Positions 17,024-25,700 of a DNA stretch of 58,799 nt are shown here, one piece after another. Both the position numbers and the translations under genes were made by a program. Origin of the DNA: Hydrogenobacter sp. (lineage in GTDB: Bacteria; Aquificota; Aquificia; Aquificales; Aquificaceae); assembly GCA_041287335.1 (NCBI GenBank), contig JBEULM010000032.1, positions 1 through 58,799 of the forward strand. The letters are read 5' to 3'. Every line of letters begins with the position of its first letter. The stretch's first letter is position 1. The notes under the pieces were generated by a model. That model was not told the origin of the DNA and made no database searches. It worked only from the letters and a program-made list of their open reading frames with translations.

Positions 17024-17489
17024 CCTGCCTGGTATAGGCAAAAAGTATGCGGTAACGCTATCTGAGGGAAGGGATCTGGTGATCATTATCTACAATACGG
17101 GCAAAAGGGAGATATACCTAATGGATCAGGAAGAACCTGTTTGCTCCTTTGAGCTGACAGACGAAGAGGCGAAAGAGCTGGGCTTTTTAGTTGCGGGCGT
17201 ACTTTATCAACCCATAAAAGTTGAGAAGATGGAGCTTATACTTAAAGAGGTACTAATTGAATGGATTAAGGTGGAGCAAGGATCTAACTTTGTGGGAAAA
17301 ACCATCGCCGATCTTCAGATAAGAAAGCTCACAGGTACATCGGTGATAGCCATAGACAGAAGTGGTAGAATAATACCTAGTCCAGACCCTTATAAAGAAA
17401 AGGTAGAGGTGGGGGACATTCTCATAGTGGTTGGTACTCGCCAACAAATAAAGCATCTTTTAGAACTTTGTGGCAGGTGTAGTACGTAA
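17004..17489 (+). CDS. khtT: KhtT-like regulatory subunit of a K+/H+ antiporter (TrkA-C domain)
   Basis: 161 residues, soluble. The N-terminal part ([22 protein letters not shown]) is characteristic of KhtT/YhaT proteins; the C-terminal part (about 85-155) is an RCK-C/TrkA-C domain with GKTIADLQIRKLTGTSVIAI and VEVGDILIVVGT. Such subunits bind c-di-AMP or cations and gate the paired CPA2 antiporter. It overlaps hspR by 20 bp and shares one base with the antiporter start, so the subunits are co-made. Confidence 0.85.
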   Translation: MKVRETDLPGIGKKYAVTLSEGRDLVIIIYNTGKREIYLMDQEEPVCSFELTDEEAKELGFLVAGVLYQPIKVEKMELILKEVLIEWIKVEQGSNFVGKTIADLQIRKLTGTSVIAIDRSGRIIPSPDPYKEKVEVGDILIVVGTRQQIKHLLELCGRCST

Positions 17490-18655
17490 TGTCTCACAGT
17501 ACGGATCTTACTTATGCAGGTCTCATTCTGCTTTTTATGTTCTTTTTAGCCTACAGCTTGAAAGCTTTAAAGTTTCCTTACATAGTTTCTTTTATGCTTT
17601 CTGGCTTTGCTCTAAGACCCTTAGTACCAGAGAGTATTTCGGATTTTCTTTTGGTATTTGAACACTCAGCTGTTAGTCTCCTTTTTTTCTTTGTAGGGCT
17701 TGAGTACTCCTTTGAGAGGCTTGCTGGGATGATCCGTATTGTAAAAGCTGGCTTTATAGATCTTTTTATAAATTTCGTGCCTGTATTCGTCATATCCTAC
17801 CTCTTTACGGGGGATCTTATTCTTTCCTTGGTGATCTCCTGCGCGATATACCCTTCAAGCACCGCTATAACCGCAAAACTCTTTATGGATTACAAAAGAC
17901 TTATATATCCGGAAGTGGATCTTCTCATAGGTATTCTCATATTTGAAGATCTCGTTAGTATAATTCTTTTATCTCTCTTGGCAGGCTTTTTATATTCAGG
18001 TAATTTGAGTGTGTACTCGGTTGGTAAATCCATGCTTTTTTTATTCTCGATCTTTTTGTTTTTTTACTTTCTTAAGGATATTACAAATAGATTGCTTGAG
18101 TTTCTTGCCAGAAAAATTGATGAAAGTATGCTCATCTTTCTCACTCTGGGAACTTTAATGATGTTCAGCGGTATAGCTATACAATTTCATATGTCTGAAG
18201 CCCTCCTTGCCTTCATTCTTGGTGTATTGGTACCTGAAGATTCAAAGATTTTCAAAAACATACAAAGCTCTCTTTCCTCTCTGAAGGAATTATCTGTAGG
18301 TCTTTTCTTTTTTTTCTTTACATACAAAGCGCATCTGAGTTATTTGGTAAATACATCTTTTATAGTTATTCTGATCTTCACATCTTTACTTTTTAAACTT
18401 ATTTCCACGTACATCTCCTCGCTTCTGTATGGTTTTGATAGGAAAGTTTCGCTTAGGGCATCCCTATCTTTCCTGCAAAGGGGAGAGTTCTCCCTCATAT
18501 TTGCGAGTCTGTATCAGCCGGCTCAAGCTGTTACCTTTCTCCTCATACTCATCACATCTTTGATAGGTAGTTTCAGTTTTGTACTCGCTCCAAAACTGGC
18601 TGACCTCGTTTTTCCAAGGAGGAGATCCTCAAAAGCTCCTCCTCAAGTTCCATGA
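17489..18655 (+). CDS. khtU: CPA2-family K+/H+ antiporter membrane subunit (KhtU/KefB-like)
   Basis: 388 residues with about 11-13 hydrophobic helices. Family marks include FFFVGLEYSFERL, the discontinuous-helix region AIYPSSTAITAKL, and ILIFEDLVSIILLSL with the conserved Asp of the ion site. It lacks a C-terminal TrkA-N domain, in line with regulation by the separate KhtT-like protein encoded just upstream. Its last 83 bp overlap, antisense, the 3' end of the DUF374 acyltransferase gene. Linkage to dnaJ/hspR suggests co-expression in heat or osmotic stress, which is inference. Confidence 0.87.
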   Translation: MSHSTDLTYAGLILLFMFFLAYSLKALKFPYIVSFMLSGFALRPLVPESISDFLLVFEHSAVSLLFFFVGLEYSFERLAGMIRIVKAGFIDLFINFVPVFVISYLFTGDLILSLVISCAIYPSSTAITAKLFMDYKRLIYPEVDLLIGILIFEDLVSIILLSLLAGFLYSGNLSVYSVGKSMLFLFSIFLFFYFLKDITNRLLEFLARKIDESMLIFLTLGTLMMFSGIAIQFHMSEALLAFILGVLVPEDSKIFKNIQSSLSSLKELSVGLFFFFFTYKAHLSYLVNTSFIVILIFTSLLFKLISTYISSLLYGFDRKVSLRASLSFLQRGEFSLIFASLYQPAQAVTFLLILITSLIGSFSFVLAPKLADLVFPRRRSSKAPPQVP

Positions 18656-19232
18656 CCTTTTGTACCGTGCTATCTTTGCTTTCCACTTTTATAGGCTTTC
18701 CCACAAGTACCCTACCCTTTGTAAAGGGCAGAGGTATGATAAGACTGTCCCACGAGTTTAGCTTTATGTATCTGTTAAACTCCGCAAAGGCTGGAAGTAT
18801 GACAGCGGAGGTTTTTTGGGCGAGAAAGATTACTCCTTCTTTCACTTTAAAGGCTGGTCCTTTGGGTCCATCAACGGTTATAGCTACGTTTCCACCCCCT
18901 TTTATGACTTTCACGAGCTTTATGATACCAGATCTACCACCTTTCTCAGTTCTACCCTCTTCCGTTGAACCTCTTATCACTCTGTATCCAAGACTTTCAA
19001 GAAGGTACGCGGCTATATCTCCATCCCTTGATCTGCTAACCAAGGTGTATATGCCTCTGTCCATACCAAAAAGCGCGATGCCTAAAGCGTTTCCATGCCA
19101 TATGGCGTATATTTTGCCTCTGTCAAGATCAAAATCGTACCTCTTTTCCCATCTTATAGTTCTTCCCAAGATGCGCACCAAAAGTGCAATGAGAGGTAAA
19201 AGTAGTTTAATCAAGATAGGCTTTATACTCAT
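18573..19232 (-). CDS. DUF374 / LPLAT-family acyltransferase
   Basis: 219 residues, an N-terminal hydrophobic helix (about 5-22) and the DUF374 signature: IYAIWHGNALGIALFG (His of the acyltransferase motif), TLVSRSRDGDIAAYLLESLGY, VIRGSTEEGR, and AITVDGPKGPAFKVKEGVIFLAQKT. These proteins resemble lipid A or lysophospholipid acyltransferases and probably move acyl chains to LPS or phospholipids at the inner membrane; the exact substrate is unknown. Last gene of the nuoE operon, overlapping the upstream peptidase gene by four bases and the convergent antiporter gene by 83 bp. Confidence 0.8.
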   Translation of the reverse strand: MSIKPILIKLLLPLIALLVRILGRTIRWEKRYDFDLDRGKIYAIWHGNALGIALFGMDRGIYTLVSRSRDGDIAAYLLESLGYRVIRGSTEEGRTEKGGRSGIIKLVKVIKGGGNVAITVDGPKGPAFKVKEGVIFLAQKTSAVILPAFAEFNRYIKLNSWDSLIIPLPFTKGRVLVGKPIKVESKDSTVQKVMELEEELLRISSLEKRGQPVLERVQN

Positions 19233-20542
19233 TGTGTACTAAAAACCCTCTCTATTCTGGTCTTTATCCACTTTGCGTCAAGCCACTCTTTTGGATTTAC
19301 CTCAATACCATGAACAAGGATGCCAAAGTGCAGGTGGTCACCGAGAGCTAAACCTGTGCTACCTGTGTTTCCTATAATATCACCCTTCTTTACAGTTTGC
19401 CCTTCCTTTACTGTTACACGAGAAAGGTGACCATACAGACTCATAAGACCTAAACCGTGATCTATGACAACAGCATTTCCGTATATACCCAACTTTCCCG
19501 TAAAAACAATGACGCCATCGTTACTCGCAGGCACAGGAGATTCCTGAACAGATGCAAAGTCATATCCCATATGTCTGCTTGTGCTTATTTCCTCACCTTT
19601 GTAGTAATAGTACCTTATATCTCCGAAAGTGGATATAACTTTACTGTGAGGAAGCTGTAAAAAGTTACCGTTCCAAAGCTTTTTTCCTTCACTTCCCAGA
19701 CCTATACGCATAAGCTTTTCTACATCCTTTTTCCTCCACACTTCATTTACCTCCTTAAATGCCAAAGCGGGAGGCAAATGTTTTCCGATTAAGGGCATTA
19801 TAACTTTATCTATAAACTCATCGCTGAGCTTAATCCTGTCCACTCTAAAAATACCTTTACCTATTCTGGTTTTTAAATCTAATGTGGAAATATTCCCTGC
19901 ATTATCAAAAGCTACCACCCTAATAGGTGTGGACGGATCCTGATCAACTTTAACAGGGTATAGTGTAAAGAACTCCCCATTACCTACCGGATACATAGGG
20001 TACTTATCCTGCCCTACATAAAGGTATACGTAAGCCCCATCCTTCACTTTTACCTTTACTGCTCCCGTTCCGCCTTGAGGTACGTACTCAGTGTAACTCA
20101 GCAGATTAACGGTGGGTGGAACGGTATCAATGTTTGCATCCACACTGTAGGTTCTCCTACCTATTAGACCGTATCTCAAGCTTATAAGTACCTGTGCTTT
20201 ACCATCTTCAAGTCCCATCTGTTTGGGAATAATCTTCAGACGAACAGTACCATCTTTGGCGGGCGCAGAATTATACAAAACAACTTCCTTTTGCCCCTGA
20301 AAGATTTTTACACTTACTTGCTTTATACCAGACGATGGTTCCAGCTTCAGAACCACTTGTTTATGCGCAGGTATTTCGGTAAGGGAGCTTAGATCTTTCA
20401 CCCTGGGCTTTTGAAATACGAAGATGTTTATAGTATACAAAATGACTCCCAAAGTACTCAGAAGAAGTATGAGTCTCACAAATTTTTTACCCTTAGGCTT
20501 TCTGCTTTCCCTCCTTTCTAATTTGTACCCTTTATATCTCAT
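19229..20542 (-). CDS. M23-family (LytM) peptidase, membrane anchored
   Basis: 437 residues. Basic cytoplasmic N-terminus, one membrane helix at about residues 22-42 (FVRLILLLSTLGVILYTI), a long beta-rich periplasmic region, and a C-terminal LytM domain with the zinc motifs SRHMGYDFA (H-x3-D) and GDHLHFG (HxH), all ligands present, so it is likely an active murein endopeptidase. The start is placed at the ATG at 20542, which overlaps the prmA stop (ATGA) and follows GGTGGAG, rather than eight codons upstream. DNA replication or division links are not evident. Confidence 0.88.
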   Translation of the reverse strand: MRYKGYKLERRESRKPKGKKFVRLILLLSTLGVILYTINIFVFQKPRVKDLSSLTEIPAHKQVVLKLEPSSGIKQVSVKIFQGQKEVVLYNSAPAKDGTVRLKIIPKQMGLEDGKAQVLISLRYGLIGRRTYSVDANIDTVPPTVNLLSYTEYVPQGGTGAVKVKVKDGAYVYLYVGQDKYPMYPVGNGEFFTLYPVKVDQDPSTPIRVVAFDNAGNISTLDLKTRIGKGIFRVDRIKLSDEFIDKVIMPLIGKHLPPALAFKEVNEVWRKKDVEKLMRIGLGSEGKKLWNGNFLQLPHSKVISTFGDIRYYYYKGEEISTSRHMGYDFASVQESPVPASNDGVIVFTGKLGIYGNAVVIDHGLGLMSLYGHLSRVTVKEGQTVKKGDIIGNTGSTGLALGDHLHFGILVHGIEVNPKEWLDAKWIKTRIERVFSTQ

Positions 20543-21264
20543 TGCTCCACCACCACTCCGTACCAACCCTTTAACTTTCTTATTTTAGTAACTCGAAGAC
20601 CTTCAAGCATATCCAGAAATTCATCAAGTTCATCCTTTCCGTATATACCCGAAAATACAGCTCGCCTTTTAAAAAGAGGTAAAAGGTGTTTCATTTCACT
20701 TTTGAAAATATCCAGCTCCAAATTTGCGGTGAGGAAGTCAAAACTATCTTTTATGTCTTTTGGTGTTGCCTGGAAACACTTTATCTTCAATCTGTTGACT
20801 TTCGCATTTTTTTTGCACTCTTTTATGGCTTTTTCATCTACATCTATCGCTAAAACCTCGCTTGCCAAACACTTTTTAAGAGCTAAGGCAAGGATACCAC
20901 TTCCACAACCCACGTCTATAGCGCTCCATCCCTTTTTGAAAAACTCCTCTATAAGCATAAGACTTAACTGCGTTGTAGGATGGAGTCCTGTACCGAAAGC
21001 CATACCGGGATTTATAATGAGTATCTTCATTCGTGGAGGCACAACCAGAAAATTTCCCACTTTGACGGATTTTAATATACCTTCTGGAGATTTTACTGAA
21101 AGCTTTTCAACCTTCAAAGGTTCTTGATCTTTTAACTCTTTGTATGTGGCAAAAAACACCATCTTGCCTTCCCTTTTGATAACCTCAACACCCTCAGAAT
21201 AATCAGCTAAGAATTGGTAAAAATCCTCCTCAGATAGTGAGTACATGTACCTTGTATATATCAC
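20539..21264 (-). CDS. prmA: Ribosomal protein L11 methyltransferase (PrmA-like)
   Basis: 241 residues, shorter than the 290-residue E. coli enzyme because the N-terminal substrate domain is reduced. SAM-binding motif I is AIDVGCGSGILALALKK, preceded by PGMAFGTGLHPTTQLSL, a PrmA hallmark, and followed by VLAIDVDEKAI. Motif IV appears as FDFLTANLELDIF, close to the NPPY-like NIL motif. It methylates L11 lysines and N-terminus in the cytoplasm. Start overlaps the isochorismatase-family gene stop by four bases. Confidence 0.88.
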   Translation of the reverse strand: MIYTRYMYSLSEEDFYQFLADYSEGVEVIKREGKMVFFATYKELKDQEPLKVEKLSVKSPEGILKSVKVGNFLVVPPRMKILIINPGMAFGTGLHPTTQLSLMLIEEFFKKGWSAIDVGCGSGILALALKKCLASEVLAIDVDEKAIKECKKNAKVNRLKIKCFQATPKDIKDSFDFLTANLELDIFKSEMKHLLPLFKRRAVFSGIYGKDELDEFLDMLEGLRVTKIRKLKGWYGVVVEQ

Positions 21265-21818
21265 TTTATGCGCTTAGATATAGCTTTAAACTCTTCAGTA
21301 CCTGCAACTTGAAGGTGTTGAAAGAGTACAGTTTCTGTACATGTTATAACAGCTCCAGCATCTCTCATGAACTCAAGTCCTGCACGATGGTTTTCATAAG
21401 AGCGTGAGCATACCGCATCTGAGACTATATGCACCTTATAGCCTTCCTTTAAAAGTCCCAAAGCTGTTTGAAGTACGCATATGTGCGTTTCCATACCAGT
21501 AAGGATTATACTTTTCCTGCCGTAGCTCTCTATTGCCGAAATAAATTCTCTTTCGTTACAGCAGTTGAAACTTAGCTTCTCTATAGGTCTGTATTCGGGA
21601 AGAGCGGTCTTTATTTCCTCAACGGTCTGTCCAAGTCCTTTCGGGTATTGTTCTGTGAGTATTATGGGAATAGAGAGTAGCTTAGACATCTCCACAAGGT
21701 GAAGTACATTGTCAATTACGCTCTGTCTCTTTTCCATAACTCTGGCGAGCCTTTCTTGAATGTCAATGATCACAAGTAAACTATCTTCCTTGTTCAGGAA
21801 AAACCTATCTAAGTTCAT
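21261..21818 (-). CDS. Isochorismatase-family cysteine hydrolase
   Basis: 185 residues from the ATG at 21818, preceded by GGGAGG. The Asp-Lys-Cys triad of the family is visible: Asp19 in VIIDIQERL, Lys81 in EKLSFNC, and Cys114 in [13 protein letters not shown]. The protein resembles the small bacterial hydrolases of the YcaC/nicotinamidase superfamily; substrate cannot be told from sequence. The start overlaps the ahcY stop codon (ATGA), placing it firmly in this operon. A link to NAD or methyl-cycle metabolism is possible but unproven. Confidence 0.85.
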   Translation of the reverse strand: MNLDRFFLNKEDSLLVIIDIQERLARVMEKRQSVIDNVLHLVEMSKLLSIPIILTEQYPKGLGQTVEEIKTALPEYRPIEKLSFNCCNEREFISAIESYGRKSIILTGMETHICVLQTALGLLKEGYKVHIVSDAVCSRSYENHRAGLEFMRDAGAVITCTETVLFQHLQVAGTEEFKAISKRIK

Positions 21819-23080
21819 GTGCCAACCTCCCACGAGGATAGATATGTGACCTGCTCTTGAGTAAGGCTATCTATATGAACGCCCATACTTCTAAGTTTTA
21901 ACTCAGCTATCTGTCTATCTATATGATCCGGTACTTTATACACATTCTTTTGCAGTTTGTCATGATTTTCAAGTATATACCTTGCTGAAAGCGCCTGATT
22001 GGCAAAAGACATATCCATAACCGATGCAGGATGACCTTCCGCACTTGCGAGGTTTACAAGTCTTCCTTGAGCCAAAAGGTAAATCCTCCTTCCGTCTAAA
22101 AGTTCATACTCCTCTACGAATTTCCTTATTTCCCTCTTTTTTACGCTCATCTTCTCAAGGGCGAGTATGTCTATTTCTACGTTAAAGTGCCCCGCATTAG
22201 AAATGATAGCACCATCTTTCATAACTTTGAAATGTTCTTCCCTTATGACTGATGTGTTACCCGTCACAGTAACAAAGAAATCTCCTAACTTTGCTGCCTC
22301 CATCATGGGCATTACCAAAAAGCCGTCCATTTTTGCCTCAAGCGCTTTTATAGGATCTACTTCGGTGACTATCACCGTAGCACCCATACCTTTTGCTCTT
22401 TGAGCTACACCTTTACCGCACCATCCGTAGCCAGCAACTACAAAGTTGGAACCAGCTATGAGCCTGTTGGTAGCTCTCATGATAGCGTCAATGGTAGATT
22501 GTCCTGTCCCATACCTGTTGTCAAACATATGCTTTGTATACGCATCGTTTACAGCTATAATGGGAAATTTCAGAACTCCCTGTCTTGCCATAGCCTTGAG
22601 CCTTATTACACCTGTGGTAGTTTCTTCCATACCACCAAGCACCTTCATAGAAAGCTCAGGATAATCTTTGTGAAGGGTAGATATGAGGTCAGCGCCGTCA
22701 TCTATAACTATGTGAGGTTCTTCTTTTATGACTTGGTGGAGATGCGTGTAATAAGTTTCCGTGTCCTCACCCTTTATGGCAAAGACTGGTACTTGATAAT
22801 ACTTTACGAGCGCCGATGCTACATCATCTTGTGTGGAAAGTGGATTAGAAGCTGTCAGATATACCTCAGCGCCACCTTCCTTAAGGGTAATTACCAAGTT
22901 GGCTGTTTCTGTAGTGACGTGAAGACAGGCTGAGATCCTAATACCCTTTAACGGTTTTTCCCTTGAGAAGCTTTCCCTTATGCTCCTGAGAACAGGCATA
23001 TCTTTTTCTGCCCACTCTATCCTACTTTTGCCTTCCTGTGCGAGAGAGAGATCTTTAACGTGGTATTCCATACCTTTCAT
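21815..23080 (-). CDS. ahcY: Adenosylhomocysteinase
   Basis: Hydrolyses S-adenosylhomocysteine to adenosine and homocysteine, removing product inhibition from methyltransferases. 421 residues, the compact form lacking the insertion of the eukaryotic enzyme. Seen: [35 protein letters not shown] with catalytic Lys/Asp, the NAD-binding [21 protein letters not shown], and VTVTGN. The start shares one base with the UDG-like gene stop. It sits beside prmA, a SAM user, in the same transcript. Confidence 0.96.
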   Translation of the reverse strand: MKGMEYHVKDLSLAQEGKSRIEWAEKDMPVLRSIRESFSREKPLKGIRISACLHVTTETANLVITLKEGGAEVYLTASNPLSTQDDVASALVKYYQVPVFAIKGEDTETYYTHLHQVIKEEPHIVIDDGADLISTLHKDYPELSMKVLGGMEETTTGVIRLKAMARQGVLKFPIIAVNDAYTKHMFDNRYGTGQSTIDAIMRATNRLIAGSNFVVAGYGWCGKGVAQRAKGMGATVIVTEVDPIKALEAKMDGFLVMPMMEAAKLGDFFVTVTGNTSVIREEHFKVMKDGAIISNAGHFNVEIDILALEKMSVKKREIRKFVEEYELLDGRRIYLLAQGRLVNLASAEGHPASVMDMSFANQALSARYILENHDKLQKNVYKVPDHIDRQIAELKLRSMGVHIDSLTQEQVTYLSSWEVGT

Positions 23081-23736
23081 TATAACCTTTCCAGAAGCTC
23101 TTTGATCCTTTTCATGTCCTCGGTAAATTCCTTGTCCGCAGAAGGGTTTCTCAGCACGTAAGCGGGATGATAGGTGAGAAAAACCTTTATGTTCCTGTTA
23201 TACGGGTACTCAAAGAGTTGTCCACGATGCTTGGTTACTGGAAGGCTCTTCCCCAAGAGACCCTCAAGGGCTGTAGATCCTAAACACACTAAAAGCTTAG
23301 GCTTTATTATATCTATCTCCTTTCTCAGATAGGGAAGACAGCTCATCATCTCTTCCTTAGTAGGCTTTCTGTTACCAGGCGGTCTTGATTTTACTACATT
23401 GGTTATATAAACTTCCTCCCTTTTGAGTCCAACCTCTTCAAGCTTTGTATTTAAGTATCTTCCAGCCTTTCCTACAAAGGGTCTCTTTTGCCTGTCTTCT
23501 TCCTCACCAGGTGCTTCCCCTACAAAAACTACAGGAGAATCGGGATTTCCGTCACCGAACACGTAACCTCCACTGCCTTCGTAAAGGATGCATTTTTTCT
23601 CCGCACTCAACCTTTTAAAAAGATCCTCAAGCATGATTTTTTTGTCAGGTTCTTCCGCTTTACTTTTAAACCCGTAAATCTCGTTTATACCTATCTCTTC
23701 AAGGGATCTCAGCGTTGCAAGAAATTTTCTATCCAT
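23080..23736 (-). CDS. Family 4-type uracil-DNA glycosylase-like protein with reduced Cys ligands
   Basis: 218 residues. UDG motifs are clear: motif 1 [22 protein letters not shown] (72-92, GEAPG with the catalytic Glu), [11 protein letters not shown] (113-123), and motif 2 [11 protein letters not shown] (187-197). Family 4 enzymes hold a [4Fe-4S] cluster with four cysteines; here only Cys49 and Cys133 align with them, while the first position is Glu46 and the NVVKC position is Ser117. So it may lack the cluster or bind it differently. The start lies within the small Cys-rich gene upstream. Function in base-excision repair is expected but not certain. Confidence 0.82.
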   Translation of the reverse strand: MDRKFLATLRSLEEIGINEIYGFKSKAEEPDKKIMLEDLFKRLSAEKKCILYEGSGGYVFGDGNPDSPVVFVGEAPGEEEDRQKRPFVGKAGRYLNTKLEEVGLKREEVYITNVVKSRPPGNRKPTKEEMMSCLPYLRKEIDIIKPKLLVCLGSTALEGLLGKSLPVTKHRGQLFEYPYNRNIKVFLTYHPAYVLRNPSADKEFTEDMKRIKELLERL

Positions 23737-23957
23737 GATCTTTCAAAGCAAGCACTACCTTCTTCGTAAGTTTGGCTCTTGTCTATGCAATCTCTCAGCT
23801 TCTCAAGTTTGTACAGAGTGGCTTTTTTACATAAAAACCAGGCATATTTGCACCAATCGTGATCCTTTAAAGGATTTGTATTACAGCTCTTTTCCTCTCC
23901 GAAGGACAGTCCAAAGGTAAGTATCAGACAGAGACAAGTTTTCTGTATCTTTCCCAT
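23709..23957 (-). CDS. Small cysteine-rich exported protein
   Basis: 82 residues from the ATG at 23957: a short basic start, a hydrophobic signal segment (about 6-19, CLCLILTFGLSFG) and a predicted mature part with five cysteines (SCNTN, WCKYAWFLCKK, RDCIDK, ACFERS). It overlaps nuoF by 34 bp and the UDG-like gene by 28 bp, so it depends on overlapping frames; its signal peptide and coupling argue that it is real. Not recognised as a known family. The odd number of cysteines is compatible with disulfides or metal binding. A longer upstream frame exists but lies antisense-free inside nuoF and is not favoured. Confidence 0.55.
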   Translation of the reverse strand: MGKIQKTCLCLILTFGLSFGEEKSCNTNPLKDHDWCKYAWFLCKKATLYKLEKLRDCIDKSQTYEEGSACFERSWIENFLQR

Positions 23958-25195
23958 TCCTGTGGAAACTTTTTCATCGTTTGTCTTATAAGTCTTCCCG
24001 CTACTGCACCCAGACCGCATATGGAAGTAGGTTGTATGAACCTGTTTACGAAATCGAAGCCTTCCCAATCTCTCTCGGTTGCTCTGCCTTCTACTATCCT
24101 TTCCAGAAGATTTGCCTGTTCGTAAGTTCCTACTCTGCAAGGCGTACACTGCCCACAGCTTTCGTGAGCATAAAACTCAGCCACCTTCAGACACATCTTG
24201 ACTATATCATCTTCTTCGGTAAGTACTATTACTGTACCAGTTCCACCAAAACCTAAAGGTGAGTAATCCATAGGTGTATCCAGCTCATCAGCCGAAAAAC
24301 AGTCCAGAGCGCCCGAAAATACCGCCTTTACCTTCTTGTTGTTTATTGTACCGCCCGCATATTTATAAACCACTTCCCTAAGCGTTGTATTCATCGGAAG
24401 CTCATAAACTCCGGGTTTTTTTACCTTACCGCTTACGGGGAAGAGTTTGGGTCCCGGGTAATCACTCGGTCCTATATACCTGTACTCCTCCCATCCGAGC
24501 TTTATTATAAAGGGTATGTTACATAAAGTTTCTACGTTATTGACAACCGTCGGTTTCCCAAAAAGTCCATACTGCACTGGAAAGGGAGGCTTGGTCCTAG
24601 GAAATCCCCTTTTACCTTCCAAAGACTCTATCAGCGCACTCTCTTCACCACATATGTATGCACCTGCACCCCTTGCTACGTATATCTCAAGATCAAAACC
24701 GCTCCCCATTATGTTCCTTCCAAGAAAACCTTTCTTCTTTGCCTCCTCTATGGCATCTCTGAGTATATAGTAACCTGCTGGATACTCTCCCCTGATGTAT
24801 ATGAAGGCTTGATTTGCACCGAGTGCGTAAGCTGATATGATCATGCCTTCTAAGAGGAGGTGTGGGTCTCTCTCTATAAGCACTCTATCTTTAAAGGTAC
24901 CCGGTTCGGATTCGTCCGCGTTGCATATAAGGTATCTGGGAGGTGGATTCTGAATAGCGAACTTCCATTTTCTCCCTGTAGGGAAACCTGCCCCGCCACG
25001 ACCCCTTAACTGACTCCTATCTACCCACTCTACTATCTCCTCAGGCTTCATGTTGAGAGCCTTTTCAAGAGCTTGATATCCACCATCTTTGAGATAATCA
25101 TCTATAAAATGGACTCTCGGCTTTTTTGCTCTCTTCAGAAGCATATCAAGTGTGGTTTCTGTGTATATGTTAGGTGTAACGGGATAAGATCTCAT
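23924..25195 (-). CDS. nuoF: NADH-quinone oxidoreductase subunit F (NADH/FMN-binding)
   Basis: 423 residues. Glycine-rich FMN/NADH-binding motif SQLRGRGGAGFPTGRKW, ICNADESEPGTFKDR, YICGEESALIESLEG, and the [4Fe-4S] N3 site ESCGQCTPCRVG with a further Cys in SICGLG. It accepts hydride from NADH in complex I or a related soluble module. The start is set at the ATG at 25195, seven bases after AAGGAG; a longer frame has no such site. It overlaps nuoE by 26 bp. NuoE, F and G here lie apart from any membrane-arm genes. Confidence 0.95.
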   Translation of the reverse strand: MRSYPVTPNIYTETTLDMLLKRAKKPRVHFIDDYLKDGGYQALEKALNMKPEEIVEWVDRSQLRGRGGAGFPTGRKWKFAIQNPPPRYLICNADESEPGTFKDRVLIERDPHLLLEGMIISAYALGANQAFIYIRGEYPAGYYILRDAIEEAKKKGFLGRNIMGSGFDLEIYVARGAGAYICGEESALIESLEGKRGFPRTKPPFPVQYGLFGKPTVVNNVETLCNIPFIIKLGWEEYRYIGPSDYPGPKLFPVSGKVKKPGVYELPMNTTLREVVYKYAGGTINNKKVKAVFSGALDCFSADELDTPMDYSPLGFGGTGTVIVLTEEDDIVKMCLKVAEFYAHESCGQCTPCRVGTYEQANLLERIVEGRATERDWEGFDFVNRFIQPTSICGLGAVAGRLIRQTMKKFPQEWERYRKLVSV

Positions 25196-25634
25196 GGAGT
25201 TTCTCCTTGTTTTCAAACTTATACGAATCCTCGTCTATCATAAAGAAGGGGGCTTCGGAGCATGCACCCAAGCACTGTACCGCTATAAGTTTAAAGCGCC
25301 CATCCTTTGTTACCTCGCCAAAGTCTATGCTGAGAAGCTCTTTAAGAGCCTTTATCAGTTTATCCTTGTTCATAAGGTCACATACTATACTTGTACATAC
25401 CCTTATTCTGTGTCTCGCAGGTTCCCCTCTGTCAAACATATCGTAAAAGGACACCACATCTTCTACATGGTTCAAAGGTAGATCAAGAAGCTTAGACACT
25501 TCCTCAAGAGCAAACTCAGGTATTTTCCCGTAGTAGTCTTGGACTTCATGCAGGCACATAAGTATAGCTTGCTCTTTTTTGGGAAAGTAAGCTGCATGAT
25601 CCTTGAGTTTTTCAAGGAGCTTTTCTTCAAGCAT
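25170..25634 (-). CDS. nuoE: NADH-quinone oxidoreductase subunit E ([2Fe-2S])
   Basis: 154 residues from the ATG at 25634. Thioredoxin-like fold; cluster N1a ligands are RVCTSIVCDL (C-x4-C) and VQCLGACSEAP (C-x3-C). N-terminal helical region includes LMCLHEVQDYYGKIPE, typical of NuoE. First gene of the long minus operon. The start is chosen because a TTTACA / 18 bp / TATAAT promoter lies immediately upstream, so a TTG further 5' would lie within the promoter. Divergent from nuoG across a 106-bp gap with a 14-bp palindrome. Confidence 0.93.
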   Translation of the reverse strand: MLEEKLLEKLKDHAAYFPKKEQAILMCLHEVQDYYGKIPEFALEEVSKLLDLPLNHVEDVVSFYDMFDRGEPARHRIRVCTSIVCDLMNKDKLIKALKELLSIDFGEVTKDGRFKLIAVQCLGACSEAPFFMIDEDSYKFENKEKLHEILSRYT

Positions 25635-25644
25635 AACTTGATAG

Positions 25645-25674
25645 ATTATACCTTCACTTTTGATCAAGTGTAAA
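25645..25674 (-). promoter_or_regulatory. Predicted nuoE operon promoter
   Basis: On the minus strand, -35 TTTACA (25669-25674) and -10 TATAAT (25645-25650) are separated by 18 bp. The -10 box ends 10 bp before the nuoE ATG, so the message would have a leader of only a few bases. Confidence 0.7.
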
Positions 25675-25680
25675 CTTTTT

Positions 25681-25694
25681 ATGATTTAAATCAT
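25681..25694. promoter_or_regulatory. Perfect 14-bp palindrome, FNR/CRP-like, between nuoE and nuoG
   Basis: ATGATTTAAATCAT is a perfect palindrome of the form TGAT-N4-ATCA, close to the FNR-family consensus TTGAT-N4-ATCAA. It lies at nearly equal distance from both predicted divergent promoters (centre about 13.5 bp upstream of each -35), so one dimer could act on both. The same ATGAT-N4-ATCAT half-sites recur at 48255-48268. Confidence 0.5.
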
Positions 25695-25700
25695 AATAAG

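Noticed and set aside
22400-22933. 177-residue plus-strand frame inside ahcY
   Set aside because: Fully antisense to a strongly supported ahcY; composition is that of a reverse-complement shadow.
23958-24149. N-terminal extension of the small Cys-rich protein
   Set aside because: It lies wholly within nuoF in another frame, is basic and low in hydrophobic residues, and would bury the signal peptide.
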